Program-made: the position numbers and the translations under genes | Notes under the pieces: model-generated | What the model was told of the DNA's origin: nothing | Databases searched by the model: none | What the model saw: the letters and a program-made list of their open reading frames with translations, nothing else | DNA from: Bacteroidota bacterium | Lineage (GTDB): Bacteria; Bacteroidota; Bacteroidia; AKYH767-A; 2013-40CM-41-45 | Length of the DNA stretch: 64,000 bases | Direction: 5' to 3' | Assembly (NCBI GenBank): GCA_016720655.1 | Contig: JADKKE010000011.1 | Span: 33,213-97,212 of the forward strand | Shown here: positions 56,207 through 64,000 of the stretch, in pieces | Numbering within the stretch: position 1 is the first letter of the stretch | Layout of the letters: the number at the start of each line of letters is the position of its first letter

Positions 56207-56641
56207 ATGGATGTATTGACAAAAGAGCAGCGCAGGCGAAATATGCAAGCAATTCGCAGCAGAGACACTAAAATGGAAGTTGCATTAGCTCGAGCCTTAT
56301 TTTCTCTTGGATACAGGCACAGAAAAAATGATAAAACAGTTTTCGGTAAACCTGATTTAACTTTTAAGAAATTGAAAATTGCCGTTTTCGTGGATAGTGA
56401 GTACTTTCATGGAAAGGACTGGTCTGTCAACAAGCATCGCATTAAAACTAACAGAAAATTCTGGTGGAACAAGATAGAATCCAATATAAAGAGAGATGTT
56501 GTAGTAAATTGTCAATTAAAAAAAGAAGGGTGGAAAGTTTTAAGGTTTTGGAGCAGTGATGTAAACAAAAAATTGCGAACTTGCATACAGAAAATTGAAC
56601 GAACCATAGACAAAAGAAGAAATGCCAAAGAAATATTCTGA
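56207..56641 (+). CDS. vsr: Vsr-like very-short-patch mismatch endonuclease
   Basis: This 144-residue protein matches the Vsr family: MDVLTKEQRRRNMQAIRSRDTKMEVALARALFSLGYR at the N-terminus, the catalytic core FGKPDLTF...IAVFVDSEYFHGKDW with the aspartate and histidine of the nuclease site, and RKFWWNKIESNIKRDVVVNCQLKKEGWKVLRFW. Vsr nicks beside T:G mismatches that arise when 5-methylcytosine deaminates, and so accompanies Dcm-type methylases. The canonical FIHGCFWH zinc-site segment is replaced by FVDSEYFHG. It overlaps the methyltransferase gene by 20 bases. Confidence 0.93.
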   Translation: MDVLTKEQRRRNMQAIRSRDTKMEVALARALFSLGYRHRKNDKTVFGKPDLTFKKLKIAVFVDSEYFHGKDWSVNKHRIKTNRKFWWNKIESNIKRDVVVNCQLKKEGWKVLRFWSSDVNKKLRTCIQKIERTIDKRRNAKEIF

Positions 56642-57866
56642 CATCAGAAAAAAATTGAAAATTGAAGTGGATAACAAGACAGACAACAGTCTTGCCCACT
56701 TAACGCATTACTTCCAAAATCACAAAAACGGAGTTTCAAAATACTTCCTGCCACCCGCAAAGAGGCATCTCGCTGAACTCCATGAGGAATTGAAAATTGT
56801 TCAAGAGCCTGATTTCCAACATTACTTACCAATCAAATGGGACATTCCTTTTCCACCGCAAACAAATCCTAAATTCAAATTTATAGACCTGTTCGCAGGT
56901 ATTGGTGGTATCAGACTTGCTTTTCAAAATCTTGGTGGCAAATGTGTTTTTACAAGTGAATGGGACACTTACTCTAAGAAAACTTATGAGGCAAATTTTG
57001 GCGAAGTGCCATTTAGGACATAACGAAAATTGCAGAAAAAGAAAATTCCTGACCATGATATTTTACTTGGAGGTTTTCCATGTCAACCCTTTTCTATTGC
57101 GGGCGTTTCAAAAAAAAATGCATTAGGCAGAGTGCATGGATTTTTAGATGAAACCCAAGGAACATTATTTTTTGATGTTGCAAGAATTATAAAATACAAG
57201 AAACCTGCTGCTTTTCTGTTAGAGAATGTCAAAAATCTTGTTTCACACGACAAAGGAAAAACTTTCAAAGTCATAACTGAAACGCTAAAAGAACTGGGCT
57301 ACTCTGTCCATTACAAGGTTCTAGACGGCAAATATTTTGTTCCCCAACACAGAGAAAGAATAATTATTGTTGGTTTTAGAAATCAAATTTTCAAAGGCAA
57401 AGAAACTTTTACCTTTCCTAAAATGAGCGAAACCAAATTTGCCATCAAAGACATTTTAGAAACCAATGTAGATAAAAAATATACTCTTTCTGCTCATTTG
57501 TGGAACTACCTGCAAGAGTATGCCAAGAAACATAAAGAGAAAGGAAATGGTTTTGGTTTTGGACTTACTGACCTTAATGGAATATCTCGGACTATGAGTG
57601 CACGGTATTACAAGGACGGGGCAGAAATTTTGATACCTCAAAACGGTAAAAGTCCGAGACGTCTCACTCCAAGAGAATGCGCAAGACTTCAAGGCTTCCC
57701 GGATAATTTTATTATTCCTGTTTCAGACACACAGGCGTATAAACAGTTTGGAAATTCAGTTGTAACACCATTGATACAGGCAGTTGGAAAAAACATCGTA
57801 AAAGAAATTTTAAAGTTAAATGGAAAGCATTCTAACCAAAGCCATATCCTCAGCACAACAATCTAA
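56622..57866 (+). pseudogene. dcm: Dcm-type DNA cytosine-5 methyltransferase, two compensating frameshifts
   Basis: The frame starts at 56622 and carries motif I (FIDLFAGIGG, residues 87-96). It stops at TAA 57021-57023, but the same frame reopens at once with motif IV (GGFPCQPFS), motif VI (LENVKN), motif VIII (QHRERIIIVGFR) and motif X (GNSVVTPLIQAVG). The middle stretch makes sense only in another frame: GDITKIAEKE, the expected family sequence, is read between a missing base near 57012-57017 and an extra A at 57042-57045. The paired indels hide as one stop codon. With an EcoRII-type partner the target is probably CCWGG, inner C methylated. Confidence 0.92.
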
Positions 57867-58992
57867 AATTGCTTTTAGCAAATACATAACTGCAAATGAC
57901 ACTGGTGCGACAGGTGGACATCAGGCAGGCTTTCATATTCATAAACACTCCTGGCAACTTTTCTTTGACAAACCCGGTGAAAAAGGTGAAAACAAAGACA
58001 AATTCATTTCCATAAAATGGCAGGATGACTTTGAAACAACAAGCCGTTTTATCTATTATGGAACCGGAACAAGAAATGAATATCGACTTACCCGGTTTGG
58101 GAAAGGATTTCCATTTTTAGAAGATGAAAATATCGGAGACCTTTTAGTTATCTGCAAAAATTCTGATAACTATTATGAAGCGTTCGTATTGCAAACTGAT
58201 GAAGACATTGATGAGTTTTTTGCAGCATTAAACATTTCATCAACGGAAACAAATGGAATTATTCAAAACAATTTGAAGCAACTGCAGAAGATAAATTGAT
58301 GCAGTGCTTCGTTGGATTTTTAAAATCACTTCAATTAGAATTTCCAACTACAAGTGACCTTGCCACCAATTCAAGAAATTGTTATAATGGAGCGTATGGC
58401 ATTACATCCCAAATTATTAAAGCAAACCCTGACCAAGAAATTTTAAATTGGTTAAATGCAGAATTTCAACTTTTCAAGATTATCGAAAATGATAGGTATA
58501 GTAGCAGGATAAAAATGCCTTTCAAGACAGTTGAAGAACTTGTTGAAACAGCAAACACAATTTTAAACAGGCGAAAAAGCAGAGCAGGAAAATCACTTGA
58601 ACATCATCTTTCTGAAATCTTTAAAACATTTCAACTTTCTTTTGCAACCCAAGCATTAACAGAAGATAACAAGAAACCCGATTTTCTGTTTCCCAATGTT
58701 GACGCATATAATAACGAGAAATTTAGTCCAAAAAAATTGGTTGTGCTTGCGTCCAAGACAACTTGTAAAGATCGTTGGAGACAAATATTAAACGAAGCAG
58801 ACCGTATCAAAACAAAACATCTTTTTTACATTACAACAGGGTATTTCTAAAAACCAACTTGAAGAAATGTATAAATATAATGTATGCTTGGTTGTACCAA
58901 AACAATATTTGACAAGTTTCCCAAAAGACTTTAGAGAAAGAATTTTAACACTGGACAGTTTTGTAAATCATATTCAGGCGACACAAAAATAA
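57820..58992 (+). pseudogene. EcoRII-type restriction endonuclease, two frameshifts
   Basis: Three frames form one protein of about 390 residues. The N-terminal part has N26-DTGATGGHQAG-37, the effector-binding EcoRII-N signature. Adding one T at 58272-58274 joins it to FEATAEDKLMQCFVGFLKSL. The catalytic domain follows with KKPDFLFPN and ASKTTCKDRWRQIL, the EcoRII-C nuclease site. Removing one T from the six-T run 58822-58827 gives HLFTLQQGISKNQLEEM and runs to a stop at 58990-58992. EcoRII needs two or more CCWGG copies to cut. The gene overlaps the methyltransferase by 47 bases. All domains are present, so read error is plausible. Confidence 0.9.
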
Positions 58993-59292
58993 TTCTCCAA
59001 AATAGTGGCATGCTACAGTAGATTTCCGAGATCATTTGCCATTAAACTGATTGTTATTCATCCTCTATTCACGACTATACAACTAAAAGATTAGTAGGGC
59101 TGAATTTTATAATGAGGATAAATAATCTCCTTTAAAACGGATGCGTATTTTCAAAATATTTTACTATAAGTTAAGAAGCGGTTGATTTATCCAATACATA
59201 TTTCATTTCTGTATATATCTTTGTTTGCCATATTGAGTAATCGCTTTTTGTAACTGTTGTATCTGACAAAAGCCCTCAACACTTCTTTATCA
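58993..59292. other. Intergenic gap between convergent defence genes
   Basis: These 300 AT-rich bases separate the restriction gene (plus) from the four-gene operon (minus). No strong terminator hairpin, repeat or small ORF was identified. Confidence 0.4.
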
Positions 59293-59973
59293 TCAGCTAA
59301 CTTTCTCCTTCGGTGAAAAGTATTTCAGAAAAGATTTCGAAACATAATCTTTCGGAGAAAGAAGTTTGGTATCAACCATATTTGAAATTAAATTTCCGAA
59401 ACCACCAGACCTGCTTTCTTTTGAAAGGGTAGAAAGCTTTTGTAGCAATTCATATTTCTTTTCACTGTCAAATAATCTTTCGCCAATGATGAAATATCTA
59501 CGAGGGAAAATATCACGGGTTCTTTTTCCAACGAGATGGTCGTAAGTTGCTTTTGCAGATTCAGCAACCAAACCTTTCTTCTTTTTTTCTTCTCCCCTTC
59601 TCCAAAGAACTTCTTTCAGAAAATAATTCATTGACAACCAACGCCACATATTGTAATCATCCAGTAACCATCTTCCCCAATTCAGTTTTTTAAGATTGGA
59701 GTGAAAGATAATTGCAAGGTCAAATTCTAATCTGTCCTTATCTACATTCTGATTTTCTTTTTTCAGTTTCTCAATTTGCTCTTTGATCTTTTCAATAACT
59801 GACATTTCCTTTTCTGTAACTGTTCCTATTTCATCCGCACCAAGTTTCTTAAGATAAGTGTTGAACTTGTCCTGCGTGTAAATATTGAAAGCATTTACAT
59901 TTTCAGTGTGCTCACCAACATCAGGATGCAAAGTGTTCAGAAAAAATTCGTTGTTGTTTTTAAAGGATTTCAT
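59293..59973 (-). CDS. Unknown protein, last gene of the GHKL operon
   Basis: This 226-residue cytoplasmic protein has a charged N-terminal helical half (VTEKEMSVIEKIKEQIEKLKKE, coiled-coil-like, about 50-75) and a C-terminal half rich in Trp and Arg: NWGRWLLDDYNMWRWLSMNYF, EVLWRRG and RTRDIFPRRYFIIGERLF. From memory the last pattern resembles the DUF6339 family; this is unverified. No nuclease or hydrolase motif is obvious. The start overlaps the stop of the 330-residue gene by 4 bases, implying translational coupling. Given the operon it is probably part of a defence complex with the ATPase. Confidence 0.65.
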   Translation of the reverse strand: MKSFKNNNEFFLNTLHPDVGEHTENVNAFNIYTQDKFNTYLKKLGADEIGTVTEKEMSVIEKIKEQIEKLKKENQNVDKDRLEFDLAIIFHSNLKKLNWGRWLLDDYNMWRWLSMNYFLKEVLWRRGEEKKKKGLVAESAKATYDHLVGKRTRDIFPRRYFIIGERLFDSEKKYELLQKLSTLSKESRSGGFGNLISNMVDTKLLSPKDYVSKSFLKYFSPKEKVS

Positions 59974-60962
59974 TTTGATTCTTCTTTTATCATTTGCTTA
60001 AGTTCCCTGGCATATTTCACTGGTGAATCCGCCTGTAATCCAAAAAGCAGTTTATGTGAAAGGGTTAAATACTGCTTGGTTTGATTCTCCGAATACTTTT
60101 TTTCTTCAATCAACTCAACAAGATGCGCTTTTGAAATGCCACAATATTTTGAGAAAGTTTCAACAAGACCTTTGTGATTTTTATCGTGTGCATCGTATTT
60201 ACAAATAAAGATTAACCACTTCAAATAAGAATCAAGGAAGTAAAACATTGCCATCATAAAAGTGCTGTTTACAGTTTTCAAATCGTCTCTGACAAAATAT
60301 TCTTTGAACTCCTTTGCACATTTAATTCGTGGCAAATCAAAATCATTTTCCAGTCCTTTAATATCAAAGACCATATCCTTGTGAGATAAATCTTCGTAAT
60401 CAATCGGCAAGTGATTTCCGCCAATCTCCTTTCGTTCATCAATCTGAATGGCTACCGCTTCGCAATTTGAAAGTACAGAATAAATTGTATTTGCTTTTCG
60501 TGTTTCGTTTACTTTGTTTCCGGTTTCTCTTATCACAAATCCCACAATAGTAATTTCTTCTTTTACTTCCGACATCGGAATATCAAAATAAACTTCTTTA
60601 CGACCTGTTGCGTCGCTGATGTTGGCTGAAAGTTGATTGCTACACCACCTGGTATTCTTACACCATACTTGCAATTTCAGTTTTAAAACTTTTTCAACTG
60701 ATTCACCATTTAGTAAAAAATGTGAGAAGTCATTTGGCGAATGCCCTTTTGCGATGGTTGGTTTTAGAAAAATTCTAAGTATGTCGTGATTTCTTGGAAC
60801 AACTATATCACCATTCGCAAGTGAAAAGTTATAAAGGATTAAATGTTTCTTATCGGGAATCTCGATTTTTTCTTCAATGCCGTCAATGGAAACATATCCT
60901 TTCAAATCAATCATGTTATCCGCTTTTGCGTAAGGCGAAATGGGAATAATTCTTTCACTCAT
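59970..60962 (-). CDS. Unknown protein, third gene of the GHKL operon
   Basis: This 330-residue protein has no recognised domain. The first 150 residues look beta-rich (LKGYVSIDGIEEKIEIP, LKLKLQVWCKNTRWC, EEITIVGFVIRETG); the last 120 look helical (STFMMAMFYFLDSYLKWLIFICKY, ISKAHLVELIEEKKYSENQTKQYLTLSHKLLFG). The hydrophobic stretch at about 245-265 could be a buried helix rather than a membrane segment. It overlaps the ATPase gene upstream by 8 bases and the 226-residue gene downstream by 4. Such coupling suggests a fixed-ratio complex. Function is unknown. Confidence 0.65.
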   Translation of the reverse strand: MSERIIPISPYAKADNMIDLKGYVSIDGIEEKIEIPDKKHLILYNFSLANGDIVVPRNHDILRIFLKPTIAKGHSPNDFSHFLLNGESVEKVLKLKLQVWCKNTRWCSNQLSANISDATGRKEVYFDIPMSEVKEEITIVGFVIRETGNKVNETRKANTIYSVLSNCEAVAIQIDERKEIGGNHLPIDYEDLSHKDMVFDIKGLENDFDLPRIKCAKEFKEYFVRDDLKTVNSTFMMAMFYFLDSYLKWLIFICKYDAHDKNHKGLVETFSKYCGISKAHLVELIEEKKYSENQTKQYLTLSHKLLFGLQADSPVKYARELKQMIKEESK

Positions 60963-62934
60963 TGGTTATGGCTTTAGCATAAGTTTTAATAAACGGCTCT
61001 ACATTCTTGAAGAAAGGGTTCTTATCAATTTTGCAAGTCCTGATTTTGACAACCATTTCTTCTTGCGGTGCTAACTGACTTTTCGGATTACTTCCTTCAC
61101 TGATAAGTACATCTTCAGTGCTTATGATTTCAATATTGCTGAACTCTTTTATTCCGAGATGTTCAAAGTCTTTATCTCTTTCACCTTCCAGTGAATCAAT
61201 GTAACTCTTGAAATAAACATCAATGTTGTTTTCTTCTGATGCAGAAATAATTTTTTTGGTGAAAATGTATCTGCCTTCTGAATCAATTTCATCTTCCAAA
61301 GTCCGCATAAAGAATAATGCTTTGCCGGTTGTATCATCACCACGACTTTTTAGCTTCGCCAGTTTTTTAAAAATTGTGCAAATGTCTTTGTTTTCCTTTT
61401 GTTCAGTATCTTCTTCAAGAAGTTTTTTGAACACCCTGTAAATCTCATTGAACAAATGATTGATTGATGCTTCGGGTTTTGGTCTTCTACCTTCAAAGCG
61501 GTCTAAGAAACATCTGTCATAATCATTTGAACTTCTGCACCAGGTATTGTGTGCAGGGTTTTCTGCGTATGCAAGAAATAAATCAAAATGTTTTCGCTTG
61601 TCCAACACAGCCTCATACTTTGCCATTAATCCGCCAAGAAAAATACTTTCAGTTCGTATGGTTTTATTTTCAAACAAACTCTCATCGTTAATTATCATTC
61701 CCTTATTGCGACACAAAGCAACTTTGTTGACTGTTTCCCAAGTATCATCGAAATCCTCATCCTCATTAAGCACTCTGACAATTAAATCTGATTTTGCTTT
61801 CTGTCTTGCTTTTCCAAATTGAGTTCTGGCATTTATAAAATCATCTTTCAATCCCGGAACATCAATTTCAATTTGTTCTTTCATGAATCGTTTGTCATCC
61901 GGTGGACAATCGTTTTCATACCAGTCAAGTAATTGTAATTTGAATTTTAATTCAGGAACTGAATGCAAATACTTTTTATCTATTTGAATCGTTTCAGAAT
62001 CTGTTGTGATTTTTACAGTTAGCATTCCATTGTAAATAGGAATGAACCAGTTTTGCATGACCTGTTCTGAAAATTCATGTTGCAGAATTTCTAAATCAAC
62101 TTTCTCACTTCCGTTTTCCAATTGCGGCTTGAAGAATGGAATGTAAAATGTTGTTCCTGATGTGTCTCTTTTTGGCAAGCCAAGTTTCTCTGCAAATTCA
62201 TCCGCTTGTGTATTGATGAAAGGATAAGCATCTATTTTTTCTGTTTCCAGTTTTTCAGTATCACAAAACCATCCATCTCCAAGAACACTTTCGTTTAATG
62301 GTTCATCAAAGAAAGGCGCAAGCATTGACCTTCCAATAAAACGCTTCCTATGTTCAACTTGATTCTTTTCATCAAACCAGGGGCTTGATAATTTTGAATA
62401 AGAGAACCAAGTCCAAAGCAGAGATGCGCAAGTGAAAATTGAACTTCCTTTTCCCCATGTTCCGCCAGTGTTTGTAGTTTCTTTTTTCGCTTCATTATTT
62501 TCAACCTTTCGCATCAACGCATCAAAATGTGATTTTTCAGTTTTAGTTTCACGAACTGGTCCTAATAATCCAATGCAATTAGTTTCTTCAACAACGATTA
62601 AAAATGTTGATGCTTTTTTCCCATTGATAATTTCAACGCAATCTTTCAGATAAGGAGCAACCGAAGGGTCAGGGTCAGTTGCAGATTTTTTTAACAACTC
62701 AATATGTTCTTTGCCGACAAACTCAAAGAAGTTTTCCAATTCTTTTTTCTTCCACTCATGAATTTTTATTTCGACAGTTACCGCTTTTCCTTCTTCTGCT
62801 GCATCAAGATTATTCTGAATTACTTCACGGACAAAAACTCTGATTGAATGTTCGCCCAAATCTTTCAAACGAGGTGGTTTGCGATTTAAACCAGCATCAC
62901 CGGTTTGCTTTCTGTAATACCATTTTTTTGCCAT
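60955..62934 (-). CDS. GHKL (HSP90/MutL/MORC-like) ATPase of putative defence operon
   Basis: The N-terminal region of this 659-residue protein carries the Bergerat ATP-binding fold: motif I E37-x3-N41-x2-D44-A in VREVIQNNLDAA; a motif II-like VVEETNCIGLLGP at about 114-126, where the usual DxGxG is altered; and a glycine-rich lid G157-GTWGKGSS-165. This GG-W-G-KGS lid is like that of the bacterial MORC/MutL-type ATPases reported beside restriction-modification genes. The rest (about 250-659) is unrecognised, with a charged C-terminus. ATP-driven dimerisation around DNA is the family mode. It lies 4 bases after a small basic protein gene and overlaps the next gene by 8. Confidence 0.8.
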   Translation of the reverse strand: MAKKWYYRKQTGDAGLNRKPPRLKDLGEHSIRVFVREVIQNNLDAAEEGKAVTVEIKIHEWKKKELENFFEFVGKEHIELLKKSATDPDPSVAPYLKDCVEIINGKKASTFLIVVEETNCIGLLGPVRETKTEKSHFDALMRKVENNEAKKETTNTGGTWGKGSSIFTCASLLWTWFSYSKLSSPWFDEKNQVEHRKRFIGRSMLAPFFDEPLNESVLGDGWFCDTEKLETEKIDAYPFINTQADEFAEKLGLPKRDTSGTTFYIPFFKPQLENGSEKVDLEILQHEFSEQVMQNWFIPIYNGMLTVKITTDSETIQIDKKYLHSVPELKFKLQLLDWYENDCPPDDKRFMKEQIEIDVPGLKDDFINARTQFGKARQKAKSDLIVRVLNEDEDFDDTWETVNKVALCRNKGMIINDESLFENKTIRTESIFLGGLMAKYEAVLDKRKHFDLFLAYAENPAHNTWCRSSNDYDRCFLDRFEGRRPKPEASINHLFNEIYRVFKKLLEEDTEQKENKDICTIFKKLAKLKSRGDDTTGKALFFMRTLEDEIDSEGRYIFTKKIISASEENNIDVYFKSYIDSLEGERDKDFEHLGIKEFSNIEIISTEDVLISEGSNPKSQLAPQEEMVVKIRTCKIDKNPFFKNVEPFIKTYAKAITNE

Positions 62935-62938
62935 GAGG

Positions 62939-63172
62939 TCAAAATTTGAATCTGTTTTTGTCTTCCTTACTTATTGCATTGCCGAAAGAAGCTTTCGTAT
63001 TCTTCACTTTATTTTCAATCGCTGAAAACATTTTGCGAACATCTTCATCAGTGTATTCGTAATTGCTTTTATTAGAACAATTTCCAAGTATATCAATCAT
63101 ATCCAAAAGTTTTTGCGTCCTCTTTGCGGCAACTTTTTCAAAGCGTTCTCTTCGTGTTGACTTCTTGGTCAT
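62939..63172 (-). CDS. Small basic protein, first gene of the GHKL operon
   Basis: The start chosen is the ATG at 63172 (MTKKSTRRERFEKVAAKR); the in-frame ATG at 63229 adds a hydrophobic, non-conserved stretch. The product is 77 residues, helical and basic at the N-terminus, with the segment CSNKSNYEYTDEDVRKMFSAIENKVKN that I associate with small proteins found in many bacteria near accessory genes. The function is unknown; it could be a DNA-binding or regulatory subunit for the ATPase encoded 4 bases downstream. Confidence 0.65.
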   Translation of the reverse strand: MTKKSTRRERFEKVAAKRTQKLLDMIDILGNCSNKSNYEYTDEDVRKMFSAIENKVKNTKASFGNAISKEDKNRFKF

Positions 63173-63932
63173 TTTAATTTTGATTCTGGAATTGGGTGCA
63201 AAGCAAAACAATAAATTTGGAATACGCAATTAGTTTAAATATTATTTTCGTTTATGTATTACATATTACATAATATAATGACATATAAATGCAATTTAAT
63301 GGTGAAATCAAGTTCCACGCTAAGCAGTTTGCTCGCCCTCAGCTGACCAGAATGTTGTACGAAACCCTTAAACTGTGTGAAATTCATCCATTGTTCAAGA
63401 CTTCCCGCTCGTCGGAATGTTGTGTGAAAGCCCGTGCGCAAGGACATTCCGCCCCGGAGGCCGGTAGCTTTGCTTTCTCGAAATTGCATTTCTAAAAGTA
63501 AGGATTGAACAAGCCATCACACATTCCACCACGCAACAATCCTCCCGGCAACCGTATCTTTTGGGATACAATTTAAATCGGCACTGTATCCTCTAATCAT
63601 TTTCCTTTAATACTTTCAACCTCCGGTTTTTTCGGGCGAGTTGAGTTCTGAGATGCAGGCGATCAATTCATGCTCCGTAAATATTATACGGAAAGCTGGT
63701 GAGCAAGATCAATCCGTCTCCGGAGGCAGGTAGCTTTACTTTCACGCTATTGTTTTTAGAAAGACCAGGGTCGAATAAAGTTTCGTGCTTGACAGGCTTC
63801 GAGCATTCGTCGGGCTTCGGCAATTTCAAGATCCATTAAGATCCTGTTTCGTACATTTACTGATGGTGCTCATGCTAAAACGTGAGTTTAAACCCGGAGT
63901 GCTGAATTAAACAAACAGATAAATCAATTACA
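63173..63932. repeat. Long non-coding flank of the defence island with a degenerate direct repeat
   Basis: These 760 bases hold no supported gene. Two related segments of about 75 bases, 63440-63513 and 63703-63778, share AAGxxCAxTCCG, CCGGAGGCxGGTAGCTTTxCTTTC and a GGxTxGAAxAA tail. Their left flanks are also alike (GAAAGC, GTGxGCAAG). A short hairpin CCGTAAATATTATACGG lies at about 63680-63696. The promoter of the GHKL operon should be near 63180-63290, which is very AT-rich. Confidence 0.55.
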
Positions 63933-64000
63933 ATGATGAAACGGGGAACCTTTATACTATCGGCACTTGCACTCTTTCCATTGAGTATTTTTTGCTAAAA
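63933..64000 (+). CDS. Possible start of a secreted protein gene, cut by window end and frameshifted
   Basis: The ATG pair at 63933/63936 opens MMKRGTFILSALALFPLSIF, a good signal peptide. As written, TGC TAA follows and stops the frame. Removing one T from the six-T run at 63988-63993 gives SIFAK, a normal cleavage region running off the window. The same kind of single-base homopolymer defect breaks other genes here. The product is unknown. Confidence 0.5.

Noticed and set aside
56207..63172. Integrase-bounded genomic island or prophage
   Set aside because: No integrase, transposase, recombinase or phage structural gene is visible, and no clean direct repeats flank the segment.
1..64000. 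tRNA or rRNA genes
   Set aside because: I looked through the intergenic gaps for tRNA T-arm and acceptor patterns and conserved rRNA segments and found none; a covariance-model scan would be decisive.

Overview
The window looks like chromosomal DNA of a Bacteroidota bacterium, probably of the Chitinophagales/Sphingobacteriales type and plausibly from an environmental genome. The evidence is: several secreted proteins ending in type IX secretion (T9SS) sorting domains (YPNP...GIYxxR/xK); a long-form isoleucyl-tRNA synthetase in the order ileS-dksA-lspA; a DksA-like protein with a single finger cysteine; near absence of strong Shine-Dalgarno sequences; and a few TAnnTTTG promoter -7 elements. 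Genes are mostly housekeeping, envelope and secreted functions. No rRNA, tRNA, CRISPR array, IS element or prophage was recognised.

Layout. 1-4.1 kb: two GT-C-like membrane proteins, the first cut by the window edge. 4.2-6.8 kb: four small minus-strand genes (DUF1569/DinB-like, ferritin-like di-iron, AHSA1-type SRPBCC, START). 7.1-7.9 kb: a histone-like lysine-rich protein with a bidirectional terminator behind it. 8.0-15.3 kb: two large T9SS cargo proteins, a CotH/lamin-tail protein and a 1550-residue protein with four tandem 250-residue repeats. 15.8-19.9 kb: a tight operon porin > Rieske > imelysin > di-haem oxidoreductase, probably metal or iron related. 20.4-28.5 kb: glycan locus with three GT2 enzymes, MBOAT plus AlgJ-like O-acetylation genes and a GT-C-like protein, with a lone CoA-transferase B subunit among them. 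28.5-36.6 kb: MOSC protein, fused peptide-type ABC ATPase, 3'-5' exonuclease, small lipoprotein, a frameshifted serine hydrolase, lipB and a PGI/PMI isomerase. 36.9-55.1 kb: lysS, three T9SS cargo proteins, an M28 peptidase and gpsA that are both frameshifted, uvrC, a second M28 peptidase, and lspA-dksA-ileS. 55.6 kb: RidA.

56.2-63.2 kb is a defence island. On the plus strand are overlapping genes for a Vsr-like mismatch nicking enzyme, a Dcm-type cytosine-5 methyltransferase and an EcoRII-type restriction enzyme, predicted to act on CCWGG. Convergent to them, on the minus strand, is a tightly coupled four-gene operon: a small basic protein, a 659-residue GHKL (HSP90/MutL/MORC-like) ATPase, and two proteins of 330 and 226 residues that I do not recognise. 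This operon is the best candidate for a poorly described system.

Two further properties stand out. First, at least nine single-base indels, mostly in short homopolymers, break six genes between 34 and 64 kb, whereas the first 34 kb shows none; this points to assembly or read error unless confirmed. Second, many intergenic gaps hold modular short-repeat elements: TTAGTGG units followed by AACTCATAATTC units, GGGGACG units followed by TTCACTC units, and CGCAGAGT units. The isomerase gene at 35.6-36.6 kb is flanked by two inverted copies of one such composite element.
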